Shown here: positions 8,974-17,357 of the stretch, in pieces
How positions within the stretch are numbered: position 1 is the first letter of the stretch
How the letters are laid out: each line of letters begins with the position of its first letter
Assembly: GCA_963819475.1 (NCBI GenBank)
Contig: CAWFWE010000004.1
Location: 1,116,001-1,180,000, forward strand
Direction: 5' to 3'
Length of the DNA stretch: 64,000 nt
Origin: DASUAS01 sp963819475
GTDB taxonomy: Bacteria; Actinomycetota; Acidimicrobiia; IMCC26256; DASPTH01
Notes under the pieces: model-generated
What the model was told of the DNA's origin: nothing
The model's input: the letters and a program-made list of their open reading frames with translations, nothing else
The model's database searches: none
Position numbers and translations under genes: made by a program

Positions 8974-9453
8974 TCACGCCGGGAGGGTCGCGGCCACCGC
9001 ACCGATCCGCTGGAGGTCGTCGGTGAGCGCGTCCCGCCGGTCGCGGTGCACGGGCACGAACTGCCAGATGAGCCGGTCCATCACGGGCGAGAGCTTGGTG
9101 ATCTCGTAGTGCTGCACGATTCGGGTCGCGCCGCCGTCGGCCGGCTCCACCGAGATGGTCCAGGTCGTGCTGTCGTTGTGCAGCGGCGAGGGGATCGTGC
9201 GCCAGCTGATCGAGCGTCCCTCGTCGACGGCGACGATCTCGCTGGTGCGAGACCACCCGCTGCGCCCGACCCGGTTGCGCCCGCGGAAGCGGGCGCCGGG
9301 CCGGGCCGCGGTCGCGCCGTCGACGAATTCGACCGTCGTGCACTCGTGGCTCCACTCGCCGGTGCGGGTCGGGTCACCGACGACCTCCCACACCGCGTCG
9401 GGAGGTGCGTCGACGACGACGTCGACGGTGGCGGAGCGCGGGATCGTGCCCAT
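8974..9453 (-). CDS. SRPBCC (START-like) family protein
   Basis: 159 residues with the polyketide cyclase/SRPBCC pattern: VDVVVDAPPDAVWEVVGDPTRTGEWSHE at the N-terminus, a central beta-rich segment and a long C-terminal helix (VPVHRDRRDALTDDLQRI). The fold makes a hydrophobic cavity for lipids or aromatic ligands; the ligand is unknown. It lies three bases downstream of the MBL hydrolase gene on the same strand, so the two are probably co-transcribed from the TetR-controlled promoter near 10.3 kb. Confidence 0.8.
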   Translation of the reverse strand: MGTIPRSATVDVVVDAPPDAVWEVVGDPTRTGEWSHECTTVEFVDGATAARPGARFRGRNRVGRSGWSRTSEIVAVDEGRSISWRTIPSPLHNDSTTWTISVEPADGGATRIVQHYEITKLSPVMDRLIWQFVPVHRDRRDALTDDLQRIGAVAATLPA

Positions 9454-9456
9454 CGC

Positions 9457-10275
9457 TCAGGCCGCCGTGACCGCGAACATCGCGGCGAGCAGCTCGAGCA
9501 CGTCCTGTCCCGGCTGCGGGGCCGGCGTGCGTCCGACGAGCTCGCGGGTGCGCCGGAACGCGTCGGCGATGCGCGCGCCGCGGTGGACCGGGCCGTGCGC
9601 GCTCGCCACCATCTCGAGGGGGAGCGACTCGGTGGTGGCGACGTGGGCGGCGAATCGCTCGGCGTCGGCCCACTCGAGCCACGGCGTGTTCAGCAGGTTG
9701 AGCGCCACGAAGGACTCGTCGTACATCTCGGGGGGCACGTCGTCGGCGTCGTACACCGCACCTGGGACCGTCGCCCCGAAGCTGTCGACGCCCCACAGCA
9801 CGCCGGTGCGGGTGTCGAAGAACCCGCGGGTGGCGGGGGAGTCGAACATCGGCGGGCGCACCACCACGAGCTCGCGATCGCCGACGTCGATCGTCTCACC
9901 CACGTTCGACCAGTGCATGCGCTCGAGGGGGAGCTCGACGTCGGCCACGAGTCGGCCGACGGTCGCGTAGTTCGACAGCAGCGTCGCGTTCGGGCAGCGT
10001 TCGAGGACGACTTCGAGGTTGCCGAGGTGGTCGTGGTCGTCGTGCGAGAGGAAGATCCAGCGGACGTCCTCCGGCTCCACCAGCGAGAACACGTTCTCCA
10101 GCCAGCGGTCACGGCCGAAGAGCACGCTGGTGTCGACGATCACCGGCTCGGCCCCCCGGATCACGAGGCTGTGGGCGCCGAGGAAACCACCGGCGGGATC
10201 GGCCCCCAGCGTGGGTACGAGCCACGTGTCGGTGGCGATGGCCTCGGGCTCGGTGGACAGCAGGTCGAGCTTCAT
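9457..10275 (-). CDS. MBL-fold metallo-hydrolase
   Basis: 272 residues of the metallo-beta-lactamase superfamily. The metal motif SHDDHDHLGN (about residues 77-86) has an HxDHDH-like arrangement with Asp replacing the first ligand of HxHxDH, a pattern seen in the flavodiiron/ODP-like branch. Further ligands are the late Asp in WGVDSFG and SAHGPVH near residue 222. Start ATG 10275 has a good AGGGAGG. It is divergent from a TetR gene across a repeat-rich operator, suggesting induction by the TetR ligand. Substrate unknown. Confidence 0.85.
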   Translation of the reverse strand: MKLDLLSTEPEAIATDTWLVPTLGADPAGGFLGAHSLVIRGAEPVIVDTSVLFGRDRWLENVFSLVEPEDVRWIFLSHDDHDHLGNLEVVLERCPNATLLSNYATVGRLVADVELPLERMHWSNVGETIDVGDRELVVVRPPMFDSPATRGFFDTRTGVLWGVDSFGATVPGAVYDADDVPPEMYDESFVALNLLNTPWLEWADAERFAAHVATTESLPLEMVASAHGPVHRGARIADAFRRTRELVGRTPAPQPGQDVLELLAAMFAVTAA

Positions 10276-10285
10276 GGTCCCTCCC

Positions 10286-10340
10286 TAGATTCGCTGGAAC
10301 GTAGATTCACTGGAACGTAGTTGTATTGAATCATGGAACG
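10286..10340. promoter_or_regulatory. Repeated operator-like sites between MBL hydrolase and TetR
   Basis: Two tandem 16-bp repeats, TAGATTCGCTGGAACG (10286-10301) and TAGATTCACTGGAACG (10302-10317), are followed by a degenerate third copy ending GGAACG (10335-10340) that flows into the palindrome GAACGTTC. The AT-rich patch stands out against the GC-rich surroundings. The position between divergent genes makes it the natural binding region of the adjacent TetR repressor; that pairing is inference. Confidence 0.55.
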
Positions 10341-10356
10341 TTCTAGAATGCAAGGC

Positions 10357-10998
10357 ATGCCGAAGGCAAGTTCGAAGCCGCCCGCGAAGCCGAAGCGTCG
10401 GTACTCGTCGCCGCTGCGCGCCGCGCAGGCCGGCCGGACGCGTGCGCAGGTGCTGGCCGCCGCCACGGTGTGCTTCGAGGAGTCCGGGTGGGCGGGCACC
10501 ACCGTCGCGGCCATCGCCGAGCGGGCGGGGGTCGCGGTGGAGACGGTCTACAGCGGCTTCGGGTCGAAGAAGGAGTTGCTGCGCCACGTGATCGACGTGG
10601 CCGTCGTCGGCGACTCCGAGCCGGTGCCCCTCGCCGAACGAGCGGTCTTCACCCGGCTCGCCGAAGGCGCACGCGACGCGCGCATCGACGCCGGCATCGA
10701 GATGCTCACCGACATCCACGGGCGCCTCGCCAAGGTGTGGCGGACCGTCGGCGAGGCCGCGGCCAGCGATCCCGAGATCGACCGCTGGCGCGTGCGCTGG
10801 GAGGAGGGCCGGCGCGTCGACACGCAGCGCAGCATCGAGCTCATCCTGGGGGAACCGGTCGACGACGTCACGGTCGACCTGTTGTGGGGGATCTTCAGCC
10901 ACGAGTTCTACGCCATGCTCGTGTTCGACCGCGGGCTCGACCGCCGCCGGTACGTCGAGCGCGTCCACGAGGCGCTGATCCGGCTCGTCGCGCGCTGA
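10357..10998 (+). CDS. TetR-family transcriptional regulator
   Basis: About 213 residues. The N-terminal helix-turn-helix follows a basic, Lys/Pro-rich lead (residues 30-75: RAQVLAAATVCFEESGWAGTTVAAIAERAGVAVETVYSGFGSKKELL), with a helical ligand-binding C-terminal domain. Start is set at ATG 10357 because the earlier in-frame ATG at 10333 lies inside the repeated operator-like sequence. It is divergent from the MBL hydrolase/SRPBCC pair, which it probably represses. It ends at a perfect inverted repeat that serves as terminator. Ligand unknown. Confidence 0.85.
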   Translation: MPKASSKPPAKPKRRYSSPLRAAQAGRTRAQVLAAATVCFEESGWAGTTVAAIAERAGVAVETVYSGFGSKKELLRHVIDVAVVGDSEPVPLAERAVFTRLAEGARDARIDAGIEMLTDIHGRLAKVWRTVGEAAASDPEIDRWRVRWEEGRRVDTQRSIELILGEPVDDVTVDLLWGIFSHEFYAMLVFDRGLDRRRYVERVHEALIRLVAR

Positions 10999-11028
10999 TC
11001 CCGCGGCGCCGGCGCGTCGCGGGATCAG
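10995..11028. terminator. Bidirectional hairpin between convergent TetR and hemerythrin genes
   Basis: CTGATCCCGCG (10995-11005) and CGCGGGATCAG (11018-11028) form a perfect 11-bp stem with a 12-base GC-rich loop. It overlaps the TetR stop codon and lies between convergent genes, so it can end transcription from both sides. There is no T-run, as is usual in high-GC actinomycetes. Confidence 0.65.
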
Positions 11029-11046
11029 AACGGTCGTCGTGGGCGG

Positions 11047-11763
11047 TCAGTCGCCGAGGCGCCGGGTGAGGGCGTCGAAACGCACCGGTTCGAGAACGGA
11101 TCCCGCCAGCCCCATGATGCCGGCGAACACCTCCGGGGGTGCGCTCGCCCGCACCGCGCCGAACAGCTCCGACTGGTCCTCGACGTTCATCGCGGGGACC
11201 ATGATCGACAGCGACTGCGCCATCATCTCCGGGGGGATGCTGGCCACGATCGCGTCGTCGAGGGCACGGAGCTCCTCGGCGGAGACGTGCTGCGACAGCA
11301 TCACCATCACCTCGAACTCCTCGAACTCCTGGTGCTCCAGGTAGGCGGCGGTGAAGGACGCCAGCCCGAGGTACAGGCGGTGCGTGAACAGCCGCCGCTG
11401 CGCCGCGCACGCTTCGCCCGCCCGGTCGGCCAGCAGCTCGAGCTGCGCCATCTGCCCTTCGAGCCGCGCGTGGCTCTCGAGGATCTCCGCGGCGTAGAGG
11501 GGCGCGAACCGCTCGACCACCGGCTGCACGAAGTCCTCCTCGTGCTGGGCGTGCTCGACCAGGAGCTCCACCAGGCTGCCCCAGCGGCCGGCGACCGCGC
11601 CGACCGCTTCGTCGTCGCGGGGGTCGACGCGCCCGGCGTCGAGTGTGACCGCGAACAGCTCGCTGCGGATGCCCTTGTGGACGTCGCGGTAGATGTCGAC
11701 CTCGACCGCCTCCAGGGCGGCGGTCTCGGCGAAGAGGGGCGTGGTCGGGGCGATGGCGGTCAT
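11047..11763 (-). CDS. Hemerythrin HHE-domain protein
   Basis: 238 residues, helical. Candidate iron-ligand positions recur as expected for a four-helix hemerythrin bundle: YRDVHKGIR (about 29), HAQHEEDF (about 69-74), ESHARLEGQ (about 96) and YLEHQEFEEFEV (about 140). Such domains bind a di-iron centre and sense or store oxygen, NO or oxidants. A helical tail of about 80 residues follows. Start ATG 11763. It is a single gene, convergent with the TetR gene through the hairpin at 11.0 kb. Confidence 0.8.
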   Translation of the reverse strand: MTAIAPTTPLFAETAALEAVEVDIYRDVHKGIRSELFAVTLDAGRVDPRDDEAVGAVAGRWGSLVELLVEHAQHEEDFVQPVVERFAPLYAAEILESHARLEGQMAQLELLADRAGEACAAQRRLFTHRLYLGLASFTAAYLEHQEFEEFEVMVMLSQHVSAEELRALDDAIVASIPPEMMAQSLSIMVPAMNVEDQSELFGAVRASAPPEVFAGIMGLAGSVLEPVRFDALTRRLGD

Positions 11764-11920
11764 CGGTGGCTCCTAGGGTGCGGGTGCGACGCCTCCGTCG
11801 CACCGGGATCGTGCTCTCTGTCACGATCCTGCGGGACGGCGTGATCTCCCGCTCCCAAAAGGCGCGTGAGCGAAGGCTAAGAATTCGCTACTTCGGAGGA
11901 TCTTCCCGGGGAGGGGCGGC

Positions 11921-12388
11921 GTGATCGCAGCGGAGACGGCCGAGCTCCTGGAGTCGCCCTGCTCGCTCATCGTGGGCACGGTCGACGCCACCGGCCTGCC
12001 CGACGCCAGCCGGGCCTGGGGCGCCGAGGTGCTCGACGACGTCCACGTGCGGGTGTTGCTCTCGACCCAGGCCGAGGTCACGCGGCGCAACGTCGAGGGC
12101 GGCGGGCGCATCGCGGTCACCGCCACGCACTTCTCCACCTTCGAGTCCGTGCAGCTGAAAGGCGTCGCCACCCGGGTCGAGGAGGCCACGCCGCGCGACC
12201 GTATCCGCTTCGACCGGTACTGCTCGGGCGCCGCGACGGCGATCGCCGAGTCCGACGGCACGCCGGTGGAGCGCGTGCTGCGCTTCATGACCGCCGGGAT
12301 CTACGCGTGCACCATGACCGTCGAAGCCGTCTTCGACCAGACGCCGGGCCGCTCGGCCGGTACGCAGCTGGCACCGGCACCGTCATGA
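11921..12388 (+). CDS. PNPOx-like (split-barrel flavin) protein, first gene of a coupled operon
   Basis: 155 residues resembling the pyridoxamine 5'-phosphate oxidase-like split barrel: SLIVGTVDATGLPDASRAWGAEV, then VTRRNVEGGGRIAVTATHFSTFESVQLKG. GTG 11921 is preceded by GGGGAGGGG. The next gene overlaps by ATGA, so translation is coupled. Members bind FMN or F420 and act as reductases or sensors; the exact role is unknown. The location upstream of another PNPOx-like protein and a GAF regulator suggests a flavin-based redox-sensing unit. Confidence 0.75.
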   Translation: MIAAETAELLESPCSLIVGTVDATGLPDASRAWGAEVLDDVHVRVLLSTQAEVTRRNVEGGGRIAVTATHFSTFESVQLKGVATRVEEATPRDRIRFDRYCSGAATAIAESDGTPVERVLRFMTAGIYACTMTVEAVFDQTPGRSAGTQLAPAPS

Positions 12389-12822
12389 CGCCCGACGGCT
12401 CGCGCCCCATCGCGCTGTCCGAGATCGCAGCCTGCTTCGAGGGGCTCATCCCGGCGGAGATCGCGACCGCGTCGGCCGACGGCGTGCCCAACGTGACCCA
12501 CCTGTCGCGCGTGCACATGGTCGACGACGAGCGGGTCGCGCTCTCCAACCAGTTCTTCTCGAAGACGACCCGCAACCTGGCCGAGAACCCGCACGCCTGC
12601 GTGGTGGTGATCGACCCGCTCACCTACGACTCCTACCGGATGATGCTCGTGTACGAGCGGACGGAGCGGAGGGGACCGATCTTCGAGCGGCTCCGGCGCG
12701 ACGTCGACGCCATCGCCGCCCTCACCGGCATGGCCGGGATCTTCAAGCTGCGCAGCGCCGACATCTACCGGGTGGTCGAGGTGGAGCAGATCCTCGCCGC
12801 GGTGCACGTGGCCGAGCAGTGA
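12385..12822 (+). CDS. PNPOx-like protein, second copy
   Basis: 145 residues. ATG 12385 overlaps the upstream stop (ATGA). The split-barrel pattern is clear: EIATASADGVPNVTHLSRVHMVDDERVALSNQFFSKTTRNLAENPHACVVVID. This second half of the pair differs strongly in sequence from the first, so they may form a hetero-oligomer. It overlaps the GAF regulator start by GTGA. Similar proteins are often described as ligand-binding partners of GAF-domain regulators, but no such interaction can be shown here. Confidence 0.75.
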   Translation: MTPDGSRPIALSEIAACFEGLIPAEIATASADGVPNVTHLSRVHMVDDERVALSNQFFSKTTRNLAENPHACVVVIDPLTYDSYRMMLVYERTERRGPIFERLRRDVDAIAALTGMAGIFKLRSADIYRVVEVEQILAAVHVAEQ

Positions 12823-13778
12823 CCGGCGAGCTCCGGGAGGGGGGCGAGCAGGTCCGGCGGCTGGCGCGCCTGAGCGAGCGCCTCGCACGCAGTCCCGACC
12901 TCGACTCGCTCGTCGGCACGACGCTCGCGAGCCTGGCCGAGCTGTTCGGCTACGAGCACTCGATCCTGCTGCTGCTCGACGAGCACGGCGAGCGGCTCTT
13001 CACCCTCGGCAGCCACGGCTACGCGAGCGAGGGCATCGGTTCCGAGATCCGGGTCGGCGAGGGCGTGATCGGCATGGTGGCCGAGCGCGCCGAACCGATG
13101 CGGGTCGGCAACCTCGGGCGCATGCTCGCGTACGCGCGCACGGTGCGGCGCACCTACGAGGAACAGGGTGGCGAGGTCCCCGGACGCGAGGTGCCGCTCC
13201 CCGGACTGGTCGACGCCCAGAGCCAGGTGGCGGTACCGGCGATGGTGCTCGGCCAGCTGGTGGGGGTGGTGGTGATCGAGAGCGCCACGCCGGGCGCCTA
13301 CGCCCCGGACGACGAAGCGCTGTTGACGGTCGTCGCCACCATGGTCGCGAGCGCCATCGAGATCGACTGGGCCCACGAGCGCGCGGCGGGGGACCTCGCG
13401 CCCGGCGATGCCGGTGCGCGGCGCGGGGCGCCGGCCCCGCGCCCCGAGACCACCCGCGTGCGCTTCTTCGCCGTCGACGGCAGCACCTTCCTCGACGGCG
13501 ACTACCTGATCAAGGGTGTGGCCGGGCGCGTCCTCTGGGTGCTGCTCGGTCACTACGAACGCGAGGGACGGATCGAGTTCACCAACAAGGAGGTGCGGCT
13601 CGACCCGTCGCTCGAGCTGCCCGAGTTCCGCGACAACCTCGAGAGCCGATTGATCCTGTTGAAGCGCCGACTCGACGAGCGCGACGCGCCGATCCGCATC
13701 GAGAAGACTGGTCGCGGCCGCTTCCGGCTCGTGGTGGAGCGGGAGCTGCGGCTCGAGTGCGTCGACGGTGACGGGTGA
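12819..13778 (+). CDS. GAF-domain protein with C-terminal winged-helix-like region
   Basis: 319 residues. A GAF domain spans about residues 12-190 (LARSPDLDSLVGTTLASLAELFGYEHSILLLLDEHGERLFTLGSHGY, then VGEGVIGMVAERAEPMRVGNL). After a Pro/Ala-rich linker, residues 220-315 resemble a winged-helix output domain (GRVLWVLLGHYEREGRIEFTNKEVR, LESRLILLKRRL, RGRFRLVVERELRL). Start GTG 12819 overlaps the upstream stop by GTGA. It probably reads a small ligand or redox state through GAF and binds DNA or a partner with the C-terminal domain. The DNA-binding role is inference. Confidence 0.75.
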   Translation: MTGELREGGEQVRRLARLSERLARSPDLDSLVGTTLASLAELFGYEHSILLLLDEHGERLFTLGSHGYASEGIGSEIRVGEGVIGMVAERAEPMRVGNLGRMLAYARTVRRTYEEQGGEVPGREVPLPGLVDAQSQVAVPAMVLGQLVGVVVIESATPGAYAPDDEALLTVVATMVASAIEIDWAHERAAGDLAPGDAGARRGAPAPRPETTRVRFFAVDGSTFLDGDYLIKGVAGRVLWVLLGHYEREGRIEFTNKEVRLDPSLELPEFRDNLESRLILLKRRLDERDAPIRIEKTGRGRFRLVVERELRLECVDGDG

Positions 13779-14650
13779 GCGGCTTCCACCATGATCCGGC
13801 CGTCGACGACGAGCTGCGCCTCGCCGACGGCCGCCGCGTCACCTACTCGCGGTTCGGGGACCCCGACGGCACACCGGTGTTGAACTGCCACGGCGGCCTC
13901 ATGTGCCGGTTCGACGTGGAACCGTGCGCGGCGGAGGTCGGGGCACTCGGCGCGTTCGTGGTGTCGCCCGACCGACCGGGCGTCGGCGGCTCCGACCGGA
14001 AGCGCGGTCGCGCCACGGTCGACTGGGCCGAGGACGCACGGGAGCTGCTCGACGCGCTCGGCATCGACCAGGTCGCCGTCATGGGGTGGTCGATGGGTGG
14101 CCAGTACGCCGCCGCGGTGGCGGCTCGGATGCCCCATCGCGTCAGCCGGCTCGCGATCATCGCCGGCGCGCCACCGCTCGACGATCCGGCTCGGTTCGCC
14201 GAGCTCAACCAACTCGATCGTCGGCTGGCGCGCCTGTCTCGGCGGATGCCACCGGTCGCGCGCGTGATGTTCGTCGCTTCGGGGTGGGCCGGCCGCCGGG
14301 CACCCGGACGGGTCTCGGGCGCCGAGGCGCGTCAGCTTCCCGATGCCGATGCCGCGGTCGTACGGGGGCTGGATGGCTGGCTCGGCGAGGTCACGGGAGA
14401 GGGCGGGCGCCAGGGCGGCGGCATGGTCGACGAGTACCGCGCCTTCGTGGCGCCGTGGGGCTTCGCGGTCGACGAGGTGGTCGCCCCGACGCGCATCTAC
14501 CAAGGGACCGTCGACTCGTTGGTGCCCCCGAGCTGGGCCCGTGAGCTCGCCGCGATGATCCCCGACGCGACCGTCACCGAGTTCGAGGGCGAGGGGCACA
14601 TGATCGCGATGTCACGCCGGGCCGAGATCGTCCGGGCGCTGGTGACCTAG
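13775..14650 (+). CDS. Alpha/beta hydrolase
   Basis: 291 residues, GTG start overlapping the previous stop by GTGA. Typical elements: oxyanion-hole region NCHGGLMCRF, nucleophile elbow GWSMGGQ (Ser about 109), Asp in YQGTVDSLVPP (about 249) and catalytic His in EGEGHMIAM (about 274). It is the last gene of the PNPOx/PNPOx/GAF operon. Substrate unknown; likely an ester, amide or lactone. Confidence 0.85.
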   Translation: MSGFHHDPAVDDELRLADGRRVTYSRFGDPDGTPVLNCHGGLMCRFDVEPCAAEVGALGAFVVSPDRPGVGGSDRKRGRATVDWAEDARELLDALGIDQVAVMGWSMGGQYAAAVAARMPHRVSRLAIIAGAPPLDDPARFAELNQLDRRLARLSRRMPPVARVMFVASGWAGRRAPGRVSGAEARQLPDADAAVVRGLDGWLGEVTGEGGRQGGGMVDEYRAFVAPWGFAVDEVVAPTRIYQGTVDSLVPPSWARELAAMIPDATVTEFEGEGHMIAMSRRAEIVRALVT

Positions 14651-14654
14651 AGCT

Positions 14655-14775
14655 GACGGCCGCTGAGGCGCGCGCACCCGCCGCATGACCAGGATGGGAA
14701 TGAAGTCAGTGACGCGCGCGTGGCGGTACGCGGCGAACTCCGCCTCCACCTGTTTGGCGATCGCAGCCAGGTCGA
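14655..14775 (-). pseudogene. Relic of a three-helix-bundle domain protein
   Basis: On the minus strand this stretch reads VEAEFAAYRHARVTDFIPILVMRRVR without a start or a proper stop. It parallels the end of the domain encoded at 19712-20017 (VQDFVPLLAERRSRDHLR). Only the last helix and the conserved DFxPxLxxRxxR ending survive. It abuts the sulfatase relic. Confidence 0.5.
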
Positions 14776-14867
14776 TTGCTCCAAGACGAGAAGCCGTTGG
14801 CGTTCACCGGCACCGTGAACAAGATCGTGCAGACCACCACGGCCACGCCGCGCACGCTCTCTCGTGA
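14776..14867 (+). pseudogene. Relic of an arylsulfatase C-terminus, internally deleted
   Basis: The bases encode DEKPLAFTGTVNKIV in one frame and, after a deletion, HHGHAAHALS followed by TGA in another. The intact sulfatase at 23587-25998 ends with DKKPFAFTGTVKKVV and HHGHAAHALAG at the corresponding places. Roughly 50 bases between the two parts are missing. This is therefore the tail of a second sulfatase gene whose main body is gone. Confidence 0.75.
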
Positions 14868-14889
14868 TGACCCGAGCCGCGCGCCACCT

Positions 14890-15576
14890 TCAGAGTCGGG
14901 GCAGCCGCACAACCGAGACGACGGCATAGACCGCGAGAAGCACGGCGACGACGTTCACGCCTGTGCGCAACGTCCTGTCCCTCATGCGTTGCGCGATCGC
15001 GACAAGGAACAGCACCATGGCAAACAGCACGGTGTCGCGCACGTACTTCCCGCCGGTCTCGCGGGCCTTGGTTCCTTCTTCGAATGCGGCGCTGGCGGCG
15101 GCGTTGAGCTTGGTGGCCTTCTCGATGTCGGGGTTCTTGTACTGCGGCATCCCCGCGGGACCGGGTGGTGCTGCGGGATTGGCGAACGGGTCGGTCTGGA
15201 GCCACGCGTCGAACGCAATCTTGTAGTCGGGGGTCAGTCGCTTGGCGAGCAGGGTTTCCAGCTCGGTGTCGCCGGCCTCGTGTGCCTCCAGCCATGCAGT
15301 GAAGATTCCGGCGTCAGCAGCGAGGCGCTGGTCGCCGGACGTGGTGAGTGACTCTGCCTGGAAGCGGTCGCGACTCGAATGGCCGTAGAGCACGGATTGA
15401 CGCCCATCCCATTCGGCCGCCTGGAACCCGCTCCACGCGGTGGCGATCGCAACGATGGCGAGGAGGCCGACCTCGACGATCTCGAGGAAGCGATGCCAGC
15501 CGTGGTGGTGGTCTCCGCCGTGCTCGTCCTCCTCGGTGAGCGAGTGCGCGATCTCAATGTTGGCCCCCTCAGGCAT
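14890..15576 (-). CDS. Membrane protein, paralog of the 29.2-kb gene
   Basis: About 228 residues with a His/Glu/Asp-rich N-terminus (EEDEHGGDHHHGWH), one membrane segment near residues 33-52, a long extracytoplasmic helical stretch, and two C-terminal membrane segments (about 170-190 and 205-222). It shares the motif AWSGFQAAEWDGRQ with AWSGYQATKWSGLQ in the protein at 29212-29886 and the same overall layout. Function unknown. ATG 15576 is preferred over the upstream ATG at 15600 because a G-rich ribosome site precedes it. The His-rich start could bind metal. Confidence 0.65.
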   Translation of the reverse strand: MPEGANIEIAHSLTEEDEHGGDHHHGWHRFLEIVEVGLLAIVAIATAWSGFQAAEWDGRQSVLYGHSSRDRFQAESLTTSGDQRLAADAGIFTAWLEAHEAGDTELETLLAKRLTPDYKIAFDAWLQTDPFANPAAPPGPAGMPQYKNPDIEKATKLNAAASAAFEEGTKARETGGKYVRDTVLFAMVLFLVAIAQRMRDRTLRTGVNVVAVLLAVYAVVSVVRLPRL

Positions 15577-15690
15577 GTGCCCCCCGCGCTCAGCGCGCAT
15601 CGCGACCCAACTGACGATGGTCGGCTGTGGAACGTTCGACTGCCTGCCCGCCGAGCCAGACCCGACGGTAGCGCCCTCAGATCGATGGGA

Positions 15691-16186
15691 TCACCTCTGG
15701 TCGTGGTGTTGCGGGAGGCGTGCGACCAGCCCGAGTTCACGGGCGATGTTGACCGCGTCGTATCGCGAGCTGACACCGAGTTTGCGGTAGATAGAGATCG
15801 CCTGCGACTTCACCGTGTTCCGTGAGACAAAGCATTCCTCGGCGATCGAGGCGTAGCTGAGGTTCGTCGGTAGGTACTCCAGCACCCGCTGCTCCGCGGC
15901 GGTGAGCGGGCTCATCATCAGAGTGACGGCCGGAAGTCGAGCATGCTCCTCGATGCGCCGTGCTCCTACCCCCGAGACCTTCGTCGCCGAGTGAGATGGT
16001 GAGGTCGATCTCGGCATCAAGGTCGTCTGCTCGAACCCGAGCAACGATCTCGTCGAGCGCGGATGCGACCGCGAGCATCAGGGCCTCAACGGAGGAGAAG
16101 TGCACGACCCCCAGCGGATGGCGGCTGAGCGCCTCGAGACGATTGATGCCCGGCGCGACATTCACAGGCGCTACTTGCGTGCTCAT
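15691..16186 (-). pseudogene. Small LuxR-type HTH regulator, frameshifted
   Basis: ATG 16186 follows GGGAGG and opens a frame of about 70 residues (LEALSRHPLGVVHFSSVEALMLAVASALDEIVARVRADD). After the C5 run at 15969-15973 the sequence continues one base out of frame with EEHARLPAVTL and a full LuxR HTH: LTAAEQRVLEYLPTNLSYASIAEECFVSRNTVKSQAISIYRKLGVSSR. That HTH is very like the last 60 residues of the MalT-like protein at 33454-35745. There is no receiver domain. If the single base is an error, this is an intact regulator of about 165 residues; otherwise a decaying one. Confidence 0.7.
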
Positions 16187-16479
16187 TAGCAATACCTCCC
16201 GAGGTTCGACCAAATCCCCACCCGAACCAAGAGAAACCATCGCGTACATCTTCGACTCACCCCAGGGGCGAAAGTCCCGGACCCAGGAACGAGTGCTCGC
16301 GTGAACTCGCCGGCGTGGATCGGCTCGGGTCTCCAATGCGCACAGCGACGACTCCGCCCTGGCGGCGAGCCACGGGCGCCGGCCAGAAGGCCAGTGCCAC
16401 CCAGATTGAGCGGCACTCGGTGTCGAGGGCGAGCGCCAGCTACACGGGCATCACCAGATCCCGCGCACCGTCGAAGCCT

Positions 16480-16939
16480 TCAGAAACGACGGCGGCGGCG
16501 CGCGCGCCGATGCATCCCGGCCGCGGAGACTGGCGACAACGGACGACCGAACGGGTCGATGAACAGCGCGGATGATCCGGCTGCGCTCGGCACGGTGCCA
16601 TCGAGGAGCTTGATGGTGTAGCTCAGCTCGTCCCCGTCGAGCCTCGGGTCCTGAATCACTACGACGGCATCCTCGGGTGGTCTGTCGCCCGGTTCAGCGA
16701 AGGACAGGACGGCGTTCGGCGGATTGGCCGCGAAGCTGTTGTCGCCCTCTCCCCAGAGCTCCACGAATTTGACGTGAGGGCATGTGGCCGACCTCCCGCT
16801 GGGGACGATCGGCGAAGTACAACGTGGATGGTGACAGTCCATGCAAGGTGATGCTTCCGCCGTCGCTCGTCATGCTTGCCGAGGTCTGCACGAACAGCGC
16901 CTCGATGTCTTCAAGTTGTTCCTCGGTTACCTGGCTCAT
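16480..16939 (-). pseudogene. Uncharacterised conserved protein, frameshifted
   Basis: ATG 16939 follows GAAGGAG. The first frame encodes EDIEALFVQTSASMTSDGG and SPSTLYFADRPQREVGHMP. After an extra base at 16777-16780 the next frame continues HVKFVELWGEGDNSFAANPP, AVVVIQDPRLDGDELSYTIKLLDG and LFIDPFGRPLSPVS, ending in an Arg-rich tail. This reads as one conserved family of about 150 residues, in my recollection annotated only as hypothetical. No known catalytic motif. The frameshift may be an assembly error. Confidence 0.6.
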
Positions 16940-17357
16940 GATCACTCCTTCATCGCCAGCGGCGCCGACGAGGCGGCCGCCCAGCCGACGATCGCGGATG
17001 ACTGACGCATCAGCGGGGCAGACAGGGCTGACGATAGGGCGACGCGTCCTCCGTCGCATCCCCCAGACCGGGTGAACGGGCAAGAACCGCGCCCAGCAGG
17101 ACGAGCACACGCGCACGTGCCGCGGCGTACGAGCCCAAGCTCACAGGTCGACACGGTCTTGTACCGATGAGAATCACCCAATTGGGGGGATGCACAGCCC
17201 CACCCCAGGATCCAAACTGGCTTCTCGAGCAGTGCAAGCCGCGGCTTGGGGGCCTCGAGTGCCTGGCGAAGCTACGAACATGCCGGTTGTCGATTTGCTG
17301 CCGCCATGACGGCCGGGCCAGGTCGTGGTCGGCCACGCAGACGAGGAGGAGATCTCC
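16940..17357. other. Gene-free stretch upstream of the SHOCT gene
   Basis: About 420 bases without a supportable reading frame on either strand. Codon bias is weak in all frames and no relic could be matched. It probably carries promoters for the divergent conserved protein (minus) and the SHOCT operon (plus). An AT-richer patch near 17158-17185 (TTGTACCGATGAGAATCACC) is the only obvious compositional feature. Confidence 0.4.

Noticed and set aside
15691..16186. Two-component response regulator
   Set aside because: The N-terminal part lacks the Asp pocket and the receiver fold, and no histidine kinase is nearby.
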